DNA of 64,000 bases from Mangrovimonas sp. YM274 (GCF_030908385.1 NZ_CP133091.1:2342128-2406127), one strand, 5' to 3'. Positions 46,800 through 56,734 are shown, counted from the first letter of the stretch. The notes: generated from the letters alone by a model not told the origin. Numbers and translations are program-made.

Positions 46800-47224
46800 T
46801 ACTTATTTTTAGGCAGGGAAATGGTGGACAACTTGCACACAGAAATCAAATTATCGTCATCGTCGGTCACACGAATATCCAAGAGCTGGGTGGTTCTTCC
46901 TTTATGGATAAAAGTGGCTTTGGCATAAACATTGCCTTCTCGAATTCCTTTCAGGTGATTGGCCGTAATTTCTATACCTCTCACAAAAAACGTTTCGGAA
47001 TCCACAAAAATATGGGAAGCAAAGCTCCCAACACTTTCCGCCAATGCCGCAGTGGCGCCTCCATGCAACACGCCGTCTGGTTGGTGCACTCTGGAATTAA
47101 CAGGCATTTTGGCTACCAAAAAATCCTCTCCAAAGTCCACAATTTCAATATTCAAGGTTTCCATCAAGGTGTTTTTACATTGTTCATTGGCGCGTTTCAG
47201 AACCTCTTCTTTCGATAATTGCAT
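46799..47224 (-). CDS. PaaI-type hotdog thioesterase, likely DHNA-CoA thioesterase
   Basis: 141 residues. Hotdog-fold motif VHQPDGVLHGGATAALAESVGSFAS with the catalytic acid in AESVG, as in YbgC/PaaI-type thioesterases. The gene overlaps menF by one base (46799), so it very probably releases 1,4-dihydroxy-2-naphthoate from its CoA ester between MenB and MenA. The specificity is inferred from context. Confidence 0.85.
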   Translation of the reverse strand: MQLSKEEVLKRANEQCKNTLMETLNIEIVDFGEDFLVAKMPVNSRVHQPDGVLHGGATAALAESVGSFASHIFVDSETFFVRGIEITANHLKGIREGNVYAKATFIHKGRTTQLLDIRVTDDDDNLISVCKLSTISLPKNK

Positions 47225-47277
47225 AGAAATAGTGTAATTTTAAAGTCGATTGTAAAAATACAAAACCAAGACTAATA

Positions 47278-47919
47278 ATGAATTTATCCGAAAAGGAAAT
47301 CAGCTATACTACCACAAATTCGTACGCTACCCTCAACCAACTTACAGAGCACACCAAAAGCATTTGGTTTGTTTGCCATGGCATGGGCTATTTAAGTCGT
47401 TATTTCTTAAGGCATTTTGAGCATTTAAATGCTGAAGAAAACTATATCGTTGCGCCGCAAGCCCAGAGTAAATATTATATTCCCCCCAAACTAAGACATG
47501 TGGGCGCCAGTTGGCTCACAAAAGAAAACACGCTTAAGGAAACCGAAAATGTCATGCGGTATTTTGATGCCGTTTGGGAGGCAGAACAATTCCCTTTGGA
47601 TAAAAAACTGATTGTCTTAGGCTATTCCCAAGGTGTTAGTGTTTCTTTACGCTATTTAGCTAAGCGAAAATTACAATGCCAAGAATTAATTATCCATTCA
47701 GGTGGTATCCCAAAAGAATTGACTCCTGAAGATTTTAACTACATGGACCCCGCCACAAAAGTATCTCTTCTATACGGCACCGAAGATGAATACCTAACAA
47801 ATGAACGTATGGAAACAGAAATTGCCAAAGCAAATTTGTTATTTCCAAAGAACTTAAACATCATTCCTTTTGAAGGCAAGCATGTGGTAAACACCGAACT
47901 TATTTCTGAATTTGCATAA
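47278..47919 (+). CDS. Alpha/beta hydrolase (phospholipase/carboxylesterase-like)
   Basis: 213 residues, cytoplasmic. Nucleophile elbow GYSQG at about residue 120 (LIVLGYSQGVSVSL), acidic residue in LLYGTEDEYL and His in FEGKHVV, a complete Ser-Asp-His triad; the oxyanion loop is FVCHGMG. Such esterases hydrolyse carboxyl esters. It is divergent from the thioesterase-menF pair (53-bp spacer), so it could be the missing MenH-type step, but this is only context and sequence does not prove it. Confidence 0.8.
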   Translation: MNLSEKEISYTTTNSYATLNQLTEHTKSIWFVCHGMGYLSRYFLRHFEHLNAEENYIVAPQAQSKYYIPPKLRHVGASWLTKENTLKETENVMRYFDAVWEAEQFPLDKKLIVLGYSQGVSVSLRYLAKRKLQCQELIIHSGGIPKELTPEDFNYMDPATKVSLLYGTEDEYLTNERMETEIAKANLLFPKNLNIIPFEGKHVVNTELISEFA

Positions 47920-47922
47920 CAA

Positions 47923-47953
47923 AAAAGTGGCCATCTTTACAATGACCACTTTT
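47923..47953. terminator. Convergent terminator between the hydrolase and the 1816-residue protein gene
   Basis: AAAAGTGGCCAT / ATGACCACTTTT with one C-A mismatch and a seven-base loop; lies between the two convergent stops, 4 bp after one and 30 bp before the other. Confidence 0.7.
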
Positions 47954-47982
47954 AAAATAAGAATTACGCTATTACTCAATTT

Positions 47983-50900
47983 TTAACGTTTAGCATTTGA
48001 GGAAATAATCTTCTTAATTTCGCTTCCTTTGTTAGATGTTATTCTTACATATAACATTCTGTCTAAGGCATGTGACAAATCAAATTTCACTTCTCCAGTC
48101 ATATTAGCACTATAATGATCATCTCTATATGATGCTACCACAACACCTCTAATATCCGTGACCTCAATGGTTACATTAGTATCAAAAGCATACTGGTATT
48201 TAATATTTACTGCCGTTTTAAATGGCACTGGGTAGATATCAAAAGTATTAGCTGTACGCTGGTTTTTACCTTTAGGCCCCTTAGGTCCTTTAGGCCCTCT
48301 AGGATCTTCTACAACAAGCTCCTCTTCGGTACAATCAAGAGTATCATTATTCGGCTCATAAGTATCGCCTTCCACTACCGGAGAACATTTACAAACTACT
48401 TCACAAACAACAGCATGGGCAATCACATAAATAGGGCCTTCCACATTTACTGGACCAACGGTATAATTGGACGCATATCCTAAAGTGCCACTAGGGTTAA
48501 AATTATACTGACCAGGCGCTACCGTATATTTTTTGCCCTTCCCTTTTTTAGGATATTCTTCGCAACCAATGTATACATGCGCTTCGTTCATTACAAAACC
48601 ATCAAGCAAATCATAGGTTACCGTTGCTTGCCCATCCACATAATTTACCGTTACAGTTCCCACAGGAGTCCGGTTGGTGATGTCACATTGCGCTGCACCG
48701 GCATATAAATCCATCACATATGGCTCACCAGGCTCATTTTCGTTTTCAAAATAATTGGTCCACCCCCAATTGCCAAAATCTGGAATGAAACAGGAATTTG
48801 TTTCTGGATCTCTGCCATAGGCCGTTTCACAATTGTCGTATAAATCAAATTCACGTTGTACTTTTAAGGTAACCTCCGTAGTATTACATTGATCTGAAGC
48901 GACAAATACATAATCGGCATACTCCACACAATCCACGACTGTTATATTGGTTGGTCCTGCATAAACAAAACCAGAGTCCACACAATTATCGGAATAATAA
49001 GCCTCTAACTCTTCTGGGAAATTTTCATTACACTTTAGTTCCACCACCGGTAGTTCAATTTTAGGATCTTCGTAATCTTCTATCCAAGTGAAGGTCACAC
49101 TCAATTCGTTTGCTGAATTATTACATTCATCCATAAAACTAGCAGTCCATGTTTGCATATAGTCACATCCTCCTGTACATATTGCACCTTCTGTATCTGC
49201 TTCAATTTCTATTTCATTCTCTCCATCAGTGACAGTAAACACAGGAGGAATAATTTCTGAAGGGTTACAGCCCAAATCCATGTCAGACACATCTGAAATG
49301 ATTTTTGGGAATTCATAATCAACTATAGTAACAATAACATGATCACTCACGACACAGCCATTAGGCAAAGTAGCAGTTAATATATAAGTACCCGATTCAT
49401 CTACAACAACAGATATTATAGAAGCATCTCCCACTATATGTCCATCATTTGTTGTCCACTGAAGAATAACATCTTCATACGGTACTTCACCTTCCAATAT
49501 AATTTCGGGAGACACTTGACATGTTATCAACACATTTGCTCCGGCATCAATCACTGGTGGCTCACCCGACACATCCCAAGTACAAGTTATTGAGTTCCAA
49601 AGGGCAGTTTCATAACATTCAATATTCGGCATAAGAGGTTTTGTTCCTACCACATCCCACATACAGGTTTCACTATTGAATGTTGCCGTTTCATAGCAAG
49701 CAATTTCTGGCATGGCTGGCATGTCTCCGCTTACGTCCCATTCACAAGAATCTGTGTTAAAGGTTGCTGTTTCATAACAGGCCGTTGCTGGCTCGGTAGG
49801 CATGTCTCCGCTTACGTCCCATTCACAAGAATCCGTATTAAAGGTTGCTGTTTCATAGCAAGCAATTTCTGGCTCGGCTGGCATGTCTCCGCTTACGTCC
49901 CATTCACAAGAATCCGTATTAAAGGTTGCTGTTTCATAGCAGGCCGTTACTGGCTCGGTCGGCATGTCTCCGCTTACGTCCCATTTACAGGAATCCGTGT
50001 TAAAGGTTGCTGTTTCATAACAGGCCGTTTCTGGCTCCGTTGGCATGTCTCCGCTTACGTCCCATTCACAAGAATCCGTGTTAAAGGTTGCTGTTTCATA
50101 ACAGGCCGTTGCTGGCTCGGTCGGCATGTCGCCCGTTACGTCCCATTCACAGGTTTCAGTATTAAAAGTCGCTGTTTCATAGCAGGCCGTTACTGGCTCG
50201 GTCGGCATGTCTCCGCTTACGTCCCATTTACAGGAATCCGTGTTAAAGGTTGCTGTTTCATAACAGGCTGTTACTGGCTCGGTAGGCATGTCGCCCGTTA
50301 CGTCCCATTGACAAGAATCCGTATTGAAGGTTGCCGTTTCATAGCAAGCAATTTCTGGCTCGGCTGGCATGTCTCCGCTTACGTCCCATTCACAAGAATC
50401 CGTGTTAAAGGTTGCTGTTTCATAACAGGCCGTTTCTGGCTCCGTTGGCATGTCTCCGCTTACGTCCCATTCACAAGAATCTGTGTTAAAGGTTGCTGTT
50501 TCATAACAGGCCGTTGCTGGCTCGGTAGGCATGTCGCCCGTTACGTCCCATTGACAAGAATCCGTATTGAAGGTTGCCGTTTCATAGCAAGCAATTTCTG
50601 GCTCGGCTGGCATGTCTCCGCTTACGTCCCATTCACAAGAATCCGTATTAAAGGTTGCTGTTTCATAGCAGGCCGTTACTGGCTCGGTCGGCATGTCTCC
50701 GCTTACGTCCCATTTACAGGAATCCGTGTTAAAGGTTGCTGTTTCATAACAGGCTGTTACTGGCTCGGTAGGCATGTCGCCCGTTACGTCCCATTCACAA
50801 GAATCCGTGTTAAAGGTTGCTGTTTCATAACAGGCCGTTGCTGGCTCGGTAGGCATGTCGCCCGTTACGTCCCATTGACAAGAATCCGTATTAAAGGTTG

Positions 50901-53433
50901 CTGTTTCATAACAGGCCGTTTCTGGCTCCGTTGGCATGTCTCCGCTTACGTCCCATTCACAAGAATCCGTATTGAAGGTTGCCGTTTCATAACAGGCCGT
51001 TGCTGGCTCGGTAGGCATGTCGCCCGTTACGTCCCATTCACAAGAATCCGTGTTAAAGGTTGCTGTTTCATAACAGGCCGTTGCTGGCTCCGTTGGCATG
51101 TCTCCGCTTACGTCCCATTCACAAGAATCCGTGTTAAAGGTTGCTGTTTCATAACAGGCCGTTGCTGGCTCGGTAGGCATGTCGCCCGTTACGTCCCATT
51201 GACAAGAATCCGTATTGAAGGTTGCCGTTTCATAACAGGCCGTTGCTGGCTCGGTAGGCATGTCGCCCGTTACGTCCCATTCACAAGAATCCGTGTTAAA
51301 GGTTGCTGTTTCATAACAGGCCGTTTCTGGCTCTGGCACTTGAATTACTTCAATAAAAAAGATACAAAAGTCACTACAACCATTTGTTTCAGTAAAGGAG
51401 TAAGTGATTTCATAAATTCCAGGTGTCACTTCAGATGGATCAAAAACACCTTCAACAACTCCATTACCGCTATAGGTACCATTTTCTGGAGTTCCTCCAC
51501 TAAGTTCAAAAGGATTACCTCCACTACACAAAACAATATTTTCTGGACAACTTACCTGTGGTTGCGTCGTATCTAATGCTATCTCCACTGTATCTGAGGC
51601 TGTACACCCATTTTCACCTGTTACTGTTAGAGTATAAATTCCTGGAGCATTAAAAATAGAAATACTAGGGTTCTGTTCAGAAGACGAAAATCCATCCGGG
51701 CCACTCCATTCATAGCTTACATTAGGTGTGTTACTTGATCCTTCCAAGTTTCCTTCAAAAACCTCACAGGTCAGCAGCTTATCTGGCCCCGCATTAACAT
51801 CTGGCGTTGAATTCCCTAACACTACCTCTACTATATCTGTAGCAGTACAACCATTTTCATCGGTCACCGTTAAGGAATAAGTCCCAGGGGCATTCAAGAA
51901 AAGAGAAACCGTAGGGGCGGCTTCAGTGGACATAAAGCCATCTGGACCACTCCATTCATAACTTACATTTGGTGTACTACTTGATCCATCCAATGTCACC
52001 TCTAATACACTACAAGTAAGAACCTTATCAAGACCTGCATTTACATCTGGTAGAGGATTGATAGAAATTACTAATTCCTGAATAGTGTAACAATCCTCAG
52101 AAACCTGACTTCTCACAAAAAAGGAAGTGCCCTCAAAAGGACTTACTTCTGTATCGGTCAATGCATTTGTATTATTTTGGGCATCCTCCAAGGTTTCATG
52201 AAAACTCACTACTGCCCCTTGGTCGGTTGTCACAAGATTTTCCAAATCTACACTTGACTGCCCCTCTGCACAAACAGAACCGGAAGTAACTTCCAAATTT
52301 GGTTCGACACAACAATCTGGAGCATCATCCCGAATAATCACTACACAACTATCAGAATTTCCATTGTTAGGATCTCCTGGATAAGGATCTGGATGACTAC
52401 AACTTTCACTAACATCTATAGATGTAGGGGGACTAGAACTATTTGTTTCAAAAATTTCAATTGCATAGCTAGTACCTACATCATAGGTCAAAGAAATTAC
52501 TCCAGAAGTAATATTAGTATCTCCCGAATTGGTTAAACAAACAAAATTGGAAAGGCCATTTTCATTATTTGAATTCGCATCATACCCTACATACTCGCCA
52601 TTAATTCCCTCGATAGGCACATTAATAGTAAAAGTCCCATCATCATTACAAATTTCTTCTGGAACTCCATTAAACAATGAGCACGTTAAAAAATCGGCAT
52701 CGCCACAACCAAATCTTGCTTTAAAATTATTTATTTCAACATCTCCATCGGCATCTTGATCCCAAACTGCCAAATAAAAATTGGAAGCCAGCAAAAAATC
52801 AGCACCATTTATAGGAATAGTGTTCCATGTACTAGAGCTCTCAACGCCACATGCTACTTTTTTTAGATCACCACAATCTCCACTTAAATTCTGTCCATTG
52901 TCACCTTGATGTGTACCCGTTTCATGTACTTCAGACAAATACAAAGCCCATGCTATTGTATCACCTGAGTTATCGTTTATTTGAATTTGAAAACTACCGG
53001 CTTCCGGTCTCACATCAAAGTTCAACCAAATTATAGGCTGACCGTCCGTTGGATTTGACGCACTCACTTGAAGTCCTGAACTAGGATCAATACAGGCATC
53101 ACCTTCCACATCTATTTCAAATTCAGCTGAATCATAAACCGAGCCTAACAAAGGAACAATTCCAGATTGCGTTTCGGCCGCACTTCCACATTTTACAATT
53201 CCTTTGGGCTGAAAACTTTGGGATGGACTATCATCAATAGTACCATCTCCATTCCAAGCAGCTCCATCTTCCCATCTAAAAGCTCCTTCACAGGGTGTTT
53301 GAGCCATAGCATTAAAGCTTCCCAAAAACAAAAAAGCCAATAGCAACAGCAGTTGTTTATTGACTAACCTTTCAAATAATTTACGCCAAAACAGAGAATT
53401 GTTAGGACATGAAATGATAGCATAGTTTTTCAT
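47983..53433 (-). CDS. Giant T9SS type A cargo protein with twenty-two 27-residue CYETATF repeats
   Basis: 1816 residues. Signal peptide with a long basic n-region ending near residue 45 (SFNAMAQTP). An N-terminal carbohydrate-binding-like domain (about 46-250) is followed by loosely Ig-like segments; two PKD-like domains at about 463-630 (NAGLDKVLTC..YEWSGPDGF); then residues 705-1298 are twenty-two tandem 27-residue units, ACYETATFNTDSCEWDVSGDMPTEP and variants, two Cys each. Behind these come HYR-like modules (about 1370-1540), a region ending in a short collagen-like GPKGPKGPKGK, and the type A sorting domain (TFDIYPVPFKTAVNIKY..ILYVRI-like). Secreted by T9SS and probably held on the surface. 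Ligand unknown. Confidence 0.92.
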   Translation of the reverse strand: MKNYAIISCPNNSLFWRKLFERLVNKQLLLLLAFLFLGSFNAMAQTPCEGAFRWEDGAAWNGDGTIDDSPSQSFQPKGIVKCGSAAETQSGIVPLLGSVYDSAEFEIDVEGDACIDPSSGLQVSASNPTDGQPIIWLNFDVRPEAGSFQIQINDNSGDTIAWALYLSEVHETGTHQGDNGQNLSGDCGDLKKVACGVESSSTWNTIPINGADFLLASNFYLAVWDQDADGDVEINNFKARFGCGDADFLTCSLFNGVPEEICNDDGTFTINVPIEGINGEYVGYDANSNNENGLSNFVCLTNSGDTNITSGVISLTYDVGTSYAIEIFETNSSSPPTSIDVSESCSHPDPYPGDPNNGNSDSCVVIIRDDAPDCCVEPNLEVTSGSVCAEGQSSVDLENLVTTDQGAVVSFHETLEDAQNNTNALTDTEVSPFEGTSFFVRSQVSEDCYTIQELVISINPLPDVNAGLDKVLTCSVLEVTLDGSSSTPNVSYEWSGPDGFMSTEAAPTVSLFLNAPGTYSLTVTDENGCTATDIVEVVLGNSTPDVNAGPDKLLTCEVFEGNLEGSSNTPNVSYEWSGPDGFSSSEQNPSISIFNAPGIYTLTVTGENGCTASDTVEIALDTTQPQVSCPENIVLCSGGNPFELSGGTPENGTYSGNGVVEGVFDPSEVTPGIYEITYSFTETNGCSDFCIFFIEVIQVPEPETACYETATFNTDSCEWDVTGDMPTEPATACYETATFNTDSCQWDVTGDMPTEPATACYETATFNTDSCEWDVSGDMPTEPATACYETATFNTDSCEWDVTGDMPTEPATACYETATFNTDSCEWDVSGDMPTEPETACYETATFNTDSCQWDVTGDMPTEPATACYETATFNTDSCEWDVTGDMPTEPVTACYETATFNTDSCKWDVSGDMPTEPVTACYETATFNTDSCEWDVSGDMPAEPEIACYETATFNTDSCQWDVTGDMPTEPATACYETATFNTDSCEWDVSGDMPTEPETACYETATFNTDSCEWDVSGDMPAEPEIACYETATFNTDSCQWDVTGDMPTEPVTACYETATFNTDSCKWDVSGDMPTEPVTACYETATFNTETCEWDVTGDMPTEPATACYETATFNTDSCEWDVSGDMPTEPETACYETATFNTDSCKWDVSGDMPTEPVTACYETATFNTDSCEWDVSGDMPAEPEIACYETATFNTDSCEWDVSGDMPTEPATACYETATFNTDSCEWDVSGDMPAMPEIACYETATFNSETCMWDVVGTKPLMPNIECYETALWNSITCTWDVSGEPPVIDAGANVLITCQVSPEIILEGEVPYEDVILQWTTNDGHIVGDASIISVVVDESGTYILTATLPNGCVVSDHVIVTIVDYEFPKIISDVSDMDLGCNPSEIIPPVFTVTDGENEIEIEADTEGAICTGGCDYMQTWTASFMDECNNSANELSVTFTWIEDYEDPKIELPVVELKCNENFPEELEAYYSDNCVDSGFVYAGPTNITVVDCVEYADYVFVASDQCNTTEVTLKVQREFDLYDNCETAYGRDPETNSCFIPDFGNWGWTNYFENENEPGEPYVMDLYAGAAQCDITNRTPVGTVTVNYVDGQATVTYDLLDGFVMNEAHVYIGCEEYPKKGKGKKYTVAPGQYNFNPSGTLGYASNYTVGPVNVEGPIYVIAHAVVCEVVCKCSPVVEGDTYEPNNDTLDCTEEELVVEDPRGPKGPKGPKGKNQRTANTFDIYPVPFKTAVNIKYQYAFDTNVTIEVTDIRGVVVASYRDDHYSANMTGEVKFDLSHALDRMLYVRITSNKGSEIKKIISSNAKR
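49540..51321 (-). repeat. 22 tandem 81-bp units (20 near-identical, 2 diverged)
   Basis: The period is exactly 81 bp (27 codons) over 1782 bp. Twenty units differ mostly at four sites: E/Q/K before WDV, T/S in WDV-T/S-G, T/A before EP, and the two residues after EP (AT, VT, ET, EI). The last two C-terminal units (ETCMWDVVGTKP, ITCTWDVSGEPP) are diverged, as often seen at array edges. Blocks of the variants recur, which points to unequal recombination. Confidence 0.92.
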
Positions 53434-53988
53434 AATGGTTGATTTTTAGTTAAAACCAAACATTAAGCAGATTTCCCTCAGAAGTAAATTTAGGTTGATA
53501 TGCTATTAATCAACACTATAATCGAAAAAATATTTGCTATTAATTGCGTAAAGGAAATTTTACGTAAGACTAAAGTAAAAAAAATATTGCCCGAAAAATA
53601 AAACTTCTACCAATTGAAAAATAAAAAGGTAAACGCATTTAAAAAGTAAGAATAAACTTTCCAAATAATCATATTTGACTACTTATGATATGAAAATTCT
53701 TAATTATTAAGTTAAAATTGAAAGAAATGCCATTCATACATACAGTTATTAAATGTGTACTTCCATAGGATACTCTTTTTCTCCAAAATTGAAATAACAG
53801 TTTAAATAACGTTCCATTTCAACTCTATTAAATTTGCTAAAATCACAAAAAATATTGCTTAAACTAACAAAGCCAAAATAAGTTTAATAATATGTAAGAT
53901 ATTTCGTTAAAATTAAAGAATGTTTATATATTTGAGAGAAATAAAAGCAACTTAAGTATTATTAACAAACACATTAATTTAATTATTT
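53434..53988. other. 555-bp AT-rich intergenic region with divergent promoters
   Basis: Separates two divergent T9SS cargo genes. No convincing coding frame. It holds a -7 box for the plus-strand gene (53927-53934), a small inverted repeat CGTAAA / TTTACG (53547-53564) and otherwise A+T-rich DNA. It may hold a shared regulatory region for both cargo genes, but no operator can be named. Confidence 0.4.
53927..53934 (+). promoter_or_regulatory. -7 box (TATATTTG) for the 558-residue cargo gene
   Basis: TATATTTG, 54 bp before the ATG; the expected -33 site has only a partial match (TTCG with 20 bp spacing). Confidence 0.4.
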
Positions 53989-55665
53989 ATGAATGTAAAA
54001 TTACCCAACCTCTTTTTAGGTACCTTTTTAGGAGCCTCATTAATGTTAAATGCTCAAGAATATGAGCCCTTAATAGTAGATTCTGGATTTACAGCGGATA
54101 TTGTCGCAAATGGTGCAACTACAGCCATGGCTTCAACCACAGATGATGTCGACGGTGTCGACTGGTGTTTTATGAGTACCGACTTTAACCCTACCGGTAC
54201 CGCAAACTTTGATTTTGCCCTTCCTGCCGATGGACTATTTAATTCTGAAGCAACGCCTGATATCAGCTTTCAATTAGCCGATTTTGCCTCCAATAATTCT
54301 TTAAGATTGGTGAGTCAAGGTAATAGTGGGACACTAACATTTACAAATGACGTACAGGCCTCCAAATTATTTGTGGTAGGAACCACAGGAAGTGGAAGTG
54401 GGCAATTTACAACGATTATCACCTTTACAGATGCGTCAATCCAAATTTTTAACGGTTCTCTGATGCCCGATTGGTACAGTAGCAATGAACAACCTATTGC
54501 TCTATCTGATTTTGGCCGAGTAAACAGAAGCGATGACGAAATCGAAACTGATCCTACAAATGGAAACCCAAGACTTTATCAAGTTCAATTGGATATTCTT
54601 CCAGAAAACTATGGAAAAACCATTGAAAGTATTGAAATAGAGAAAACAACTTCTTCTCCAGGTATCATAAATATCATGGCTATTTCAGCTGAGCTAGCAC
54701 CCTCATGTTTACCTGTTACTAACCTAGAAGCTTCTGCCACAGCTAATACCGCAGAAATCTCTTGGGATTCACCAACAACAGCCCCTGCTAATGGATTGGA
54801 TTACTACTTAACTACAGATAGTACTGCTCCAGACGAAACGACAGAGCCAACCGCTAATTTGGCTGCTACCGAAACATCTGTATCTCTTGCTGACTTAACT
54901 ACAGGAACTACCTATTATTTCTGGATCCGTACCAACTGTGGAGTTGACGACTTAGGAGCTTGGGAATTGATAAGTTTTACTCCTGGCCAAGTAAGTGCCA
55001 CCTATACAGAAGGAGATTTACCTACGGAATATGATACACCTTCTGCAAGCTCTGTTAGCAGTTGCCCAGGTTTATTAACAATTAGTGTGCCTGAAGGCTA
55101 TCAAATTGCTAACGTAGACGTTTCTTATAGCATGACTGCCAATGATGCTGGATGGATTAGTGACCAAGCATCCCTTTTAGCTTGCAACACAACAGGACAG
55201 GCCGAGTCTTCTTTATCTGGAGGATCAGGATTTGGCGGCACCTATAATTACAGCCGTACCGGTTTGGACATCGCTGACGGAGCCACGGGAGATGTGGAAT
55301 TCGCTCTTCATGCTTGGAAAACTTACACTACTGGCGATGATGGATGTACTACGGTAGACAACAAAGTAGACAACAATACCTGGACCATTACTGTAACCTA
55401 TGAAGCTACGTTATCCAATCCAAATTATGAATTGGAGCAATTGTCTGTGTATCCAAATCCTGCAAACAATCTTGTAACTGTAAAAGCTGGTGAACAAATT
55501 ACAGACATCACGATACTTAACTTGTTAGGACAAGTTGTATTAAATCATAAAGGAAACAGCTTATCTGAAGAAGTAAACATTTCCAACTTAGCGCAAGGTA
55601 ACTACATCCTAAAAACTTCTACCGCTACAGGTAAACAAGCCACCACAAAATTAATCAAGCAATAA
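53989..55665 (+). CDS. T9SS type A cargo protein with fibronectin III domain
   Basis: 558 residues, signal peptide to about residue 22 (LMLNAQ). An N-terminal beta-sandwich-like domain (about 25-235), a fibronectin type III domain at about 240-330 (LPVTNLEASATANTAEISW, YYFWIRTNCG), a further beta-rich domain, and a C-terminal type A sorting domain from about residue 482 (LSVYPNPANNLVTV..ILNLLGQVV..GNYILK). It would be exported by T9SS and released or attached at the surface. No enzyme motif was recognised. Confidence 0.88.
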   Translation: MNVKLPNLFLGTFLGASLMLNAQEYEPLIVDSGFTADIVANGATTAMASTTDDVDGVDWCFMSTDFNPTGTANFDFALPADGLFNSEATPDISFQLADFASNNSLRLVSQGNSGTLTFTNDVQASKLFVVGTTGSGSGQFTTIITFTDASIQIFNGSLMPDWYSSNEQPIALSDFGRVNRSDDEIETDPTNGNPRLYQVQLDILPENYGKTIESIEIEKTTSSPGIINIMAISAELAPSCLPVTNLEASATANTAEISWDSPTTAPANGLDYYLTTDSTAPDETTEPTANLAATETSVSLADLTTGTTYYFWIRTNCGVDDLGAWELISFTPGQVSATYTEGDLPTEYDTPSASSVSSCPGLLTISVPEGYQIANVDVSYSMTANDAGWISDQASLLACNTTGQAESSLSGGSGFGGTYNYSRTGLDIADGATGDVEFALHAWKTYTTGDDGCTTVDNKVDNNTWTITVTYEATLSNPNYELEQLSVYPNPANNLVTVKAGEQITDITILNLLGQVVLNHKGNSLSEEVNISNLAQGNYILKTSTATGKQATTKLIKQ

Positions 55666-55681
55666 GCTTAAATAATTCCAT

Positions 55682-55714
55682 AAAAAAAGGGAAACTAAAT
55701 GTTTCCCTTTTTTT
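55682..55714. terminator. Bidirectional terminator after the fibronectin-domain cargo gene
   Basis: AAAAAAAGGGAAAC / GTTTCCCTTTTTTT (14-bp stem, five-base loop), 16 bp after the plus-strand stop and 13 bp before the 3' end of the convergent gene. Confidence 0.88.
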
Positions 55715-55727
55715 ATTCAAACATCTT

Positions 55728-56675
55728 TCATCGCGTCAATCTTCTTACAATATCCTTTACAGGAAGAATCTTCGTTGTGTATTCTATACTAGGTCCAGCT
55801 ACCCACACTGTTTTATACGTAGCTTTAAGCGCCGCATTCTCTGTGGCTTTCATACCTAAATAAAAACGCAGCATTTTCACCCACTTTTTTAGTTTTTTGT
55901 TTTTATTCATCACCCCCTCCAACCACGTCGTTTTTGTGCCTATTTTTTTTACATATGGTGTATTGATGACGGTACAAGGTGTTCCCGATATTCTTTCAGT
56001 CATCACGATGTCGTCCTTTCCATAATCGATACATGCTTGCTTATATTCATTAGTGACATTAGCTTCTTTGGAAGCAATAAACGGACTCCCTACCGAAACT
56101 CCCGCAGCGCCATATTGCAACATGTCATCCACATGTTGTTTCATTCCAACACCCCCAGCAGAAATCACAGGAATATTACAATGCGTCTTGATTTCCTTGA
56201 TGAGCTGCTCTGGCGACATCCCACCTCGATGACCTCCTGCTTGATTGTTGACGGCAATCACAGCGTCTGCTCCAAGCTCAGTTACTTTTTTGGCATAAGC
56301 AAGATCAGTGACATCGCAAAAAACTTTAATATTGTGTTTATGCGCTTCGCGAATCGTTTCTTCGGGACTTCCCAAAGAGGTAATAATAAAATCACAACCT
56401 TCTTCACATAACAATTTTAATTGCTCTTTGTATTTGACATTGGATTTGTTGACAATTAAATTAAACCCAAAGGCGCCACCTAAAGGCTTGGCCGCCTTAA
56501 GTTCTCTTATAGCTGCCTGTAGTTCGGGAAGGGTTCTATAATTTAACGCAGGAATACACCCTGCAATCCCTTCCTTCATAGCTTCCTTTACCATGTCTGT
56601 ATTGGACACCAAAAACATGGGTGCCATGATAATGGGATATTTAATATCGAGAATTTCTGTAAGTTGTGAGGTCAT
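55728..56675 (-). CDS. Nitronate monooxygenase-like NAD(P)H-dependent flavin oxidoreductase
   Basis: 315 residues of TIM-barrel fold with FMN-binding features of the 2-nitropropane dioxygenase family: N-terminal KYPIIMAPMFLVSN, central AVIAVNNQAGGHRGG and VISAGGVG, and GAAGVSVGSPF near the phosphate site. The reaction in this organism may be oxidation of nitroalkanes or another flavin-linked step; some family members are enoyl reductases (FabK). Single gene on the minus strand. Confidence 0.85.
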   Translation of the reverse strand: MTSQLTEILDIKYPIIMAPMFLVSNTDMVKEAMKEGIAGCIPALNYRTLPELQAAIRELKAAKPLGGAFGFNLIVNKSNVKYKEQLKLLCEEGCDFIITSLGSPEETIREAHKHNIKVFCDVTDLAYAKKVTELGADAVIAVNNQAGGHRGGMSPEQLIKEIKTHCNIPVISAGGVGMKQHVDDMLQYGAAGVSVGSPFIASKEANVTNEYKQACIDYGKDDIVMTERISGTPCTVINTPYVKKIGTKTTWLEGVMNKNKKLKKWVKMLRFYLGMKATENAALKATYKTVWVAGPSIEYTTKILPVKDIVRRLTR

Positions 56676-56734
56676 ATAGTTTGCTTATACAACAAATATA
56701 AGCATTTTACTATGCGTGCATAACAAAAATATGT

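Noticed and set aside
49540-51321. Could the 81-bp array be a CRISPR array?
   Set aside because: There are no unique spacers between repeats; the units are contiguous and in frame as protein repeats, and no cas genes are near.
50308-51576. A 422-residue open frame on the plus strand opposite the 81-bp repeat array
   Set aside because: The repeat length is a multiple of three, so one antisense frame stays open by chance; the product is a low-complexity repeat (CCFITGRCWLG type) with no signal peptide, and the minus-strand frame has clear cargo-protein features.
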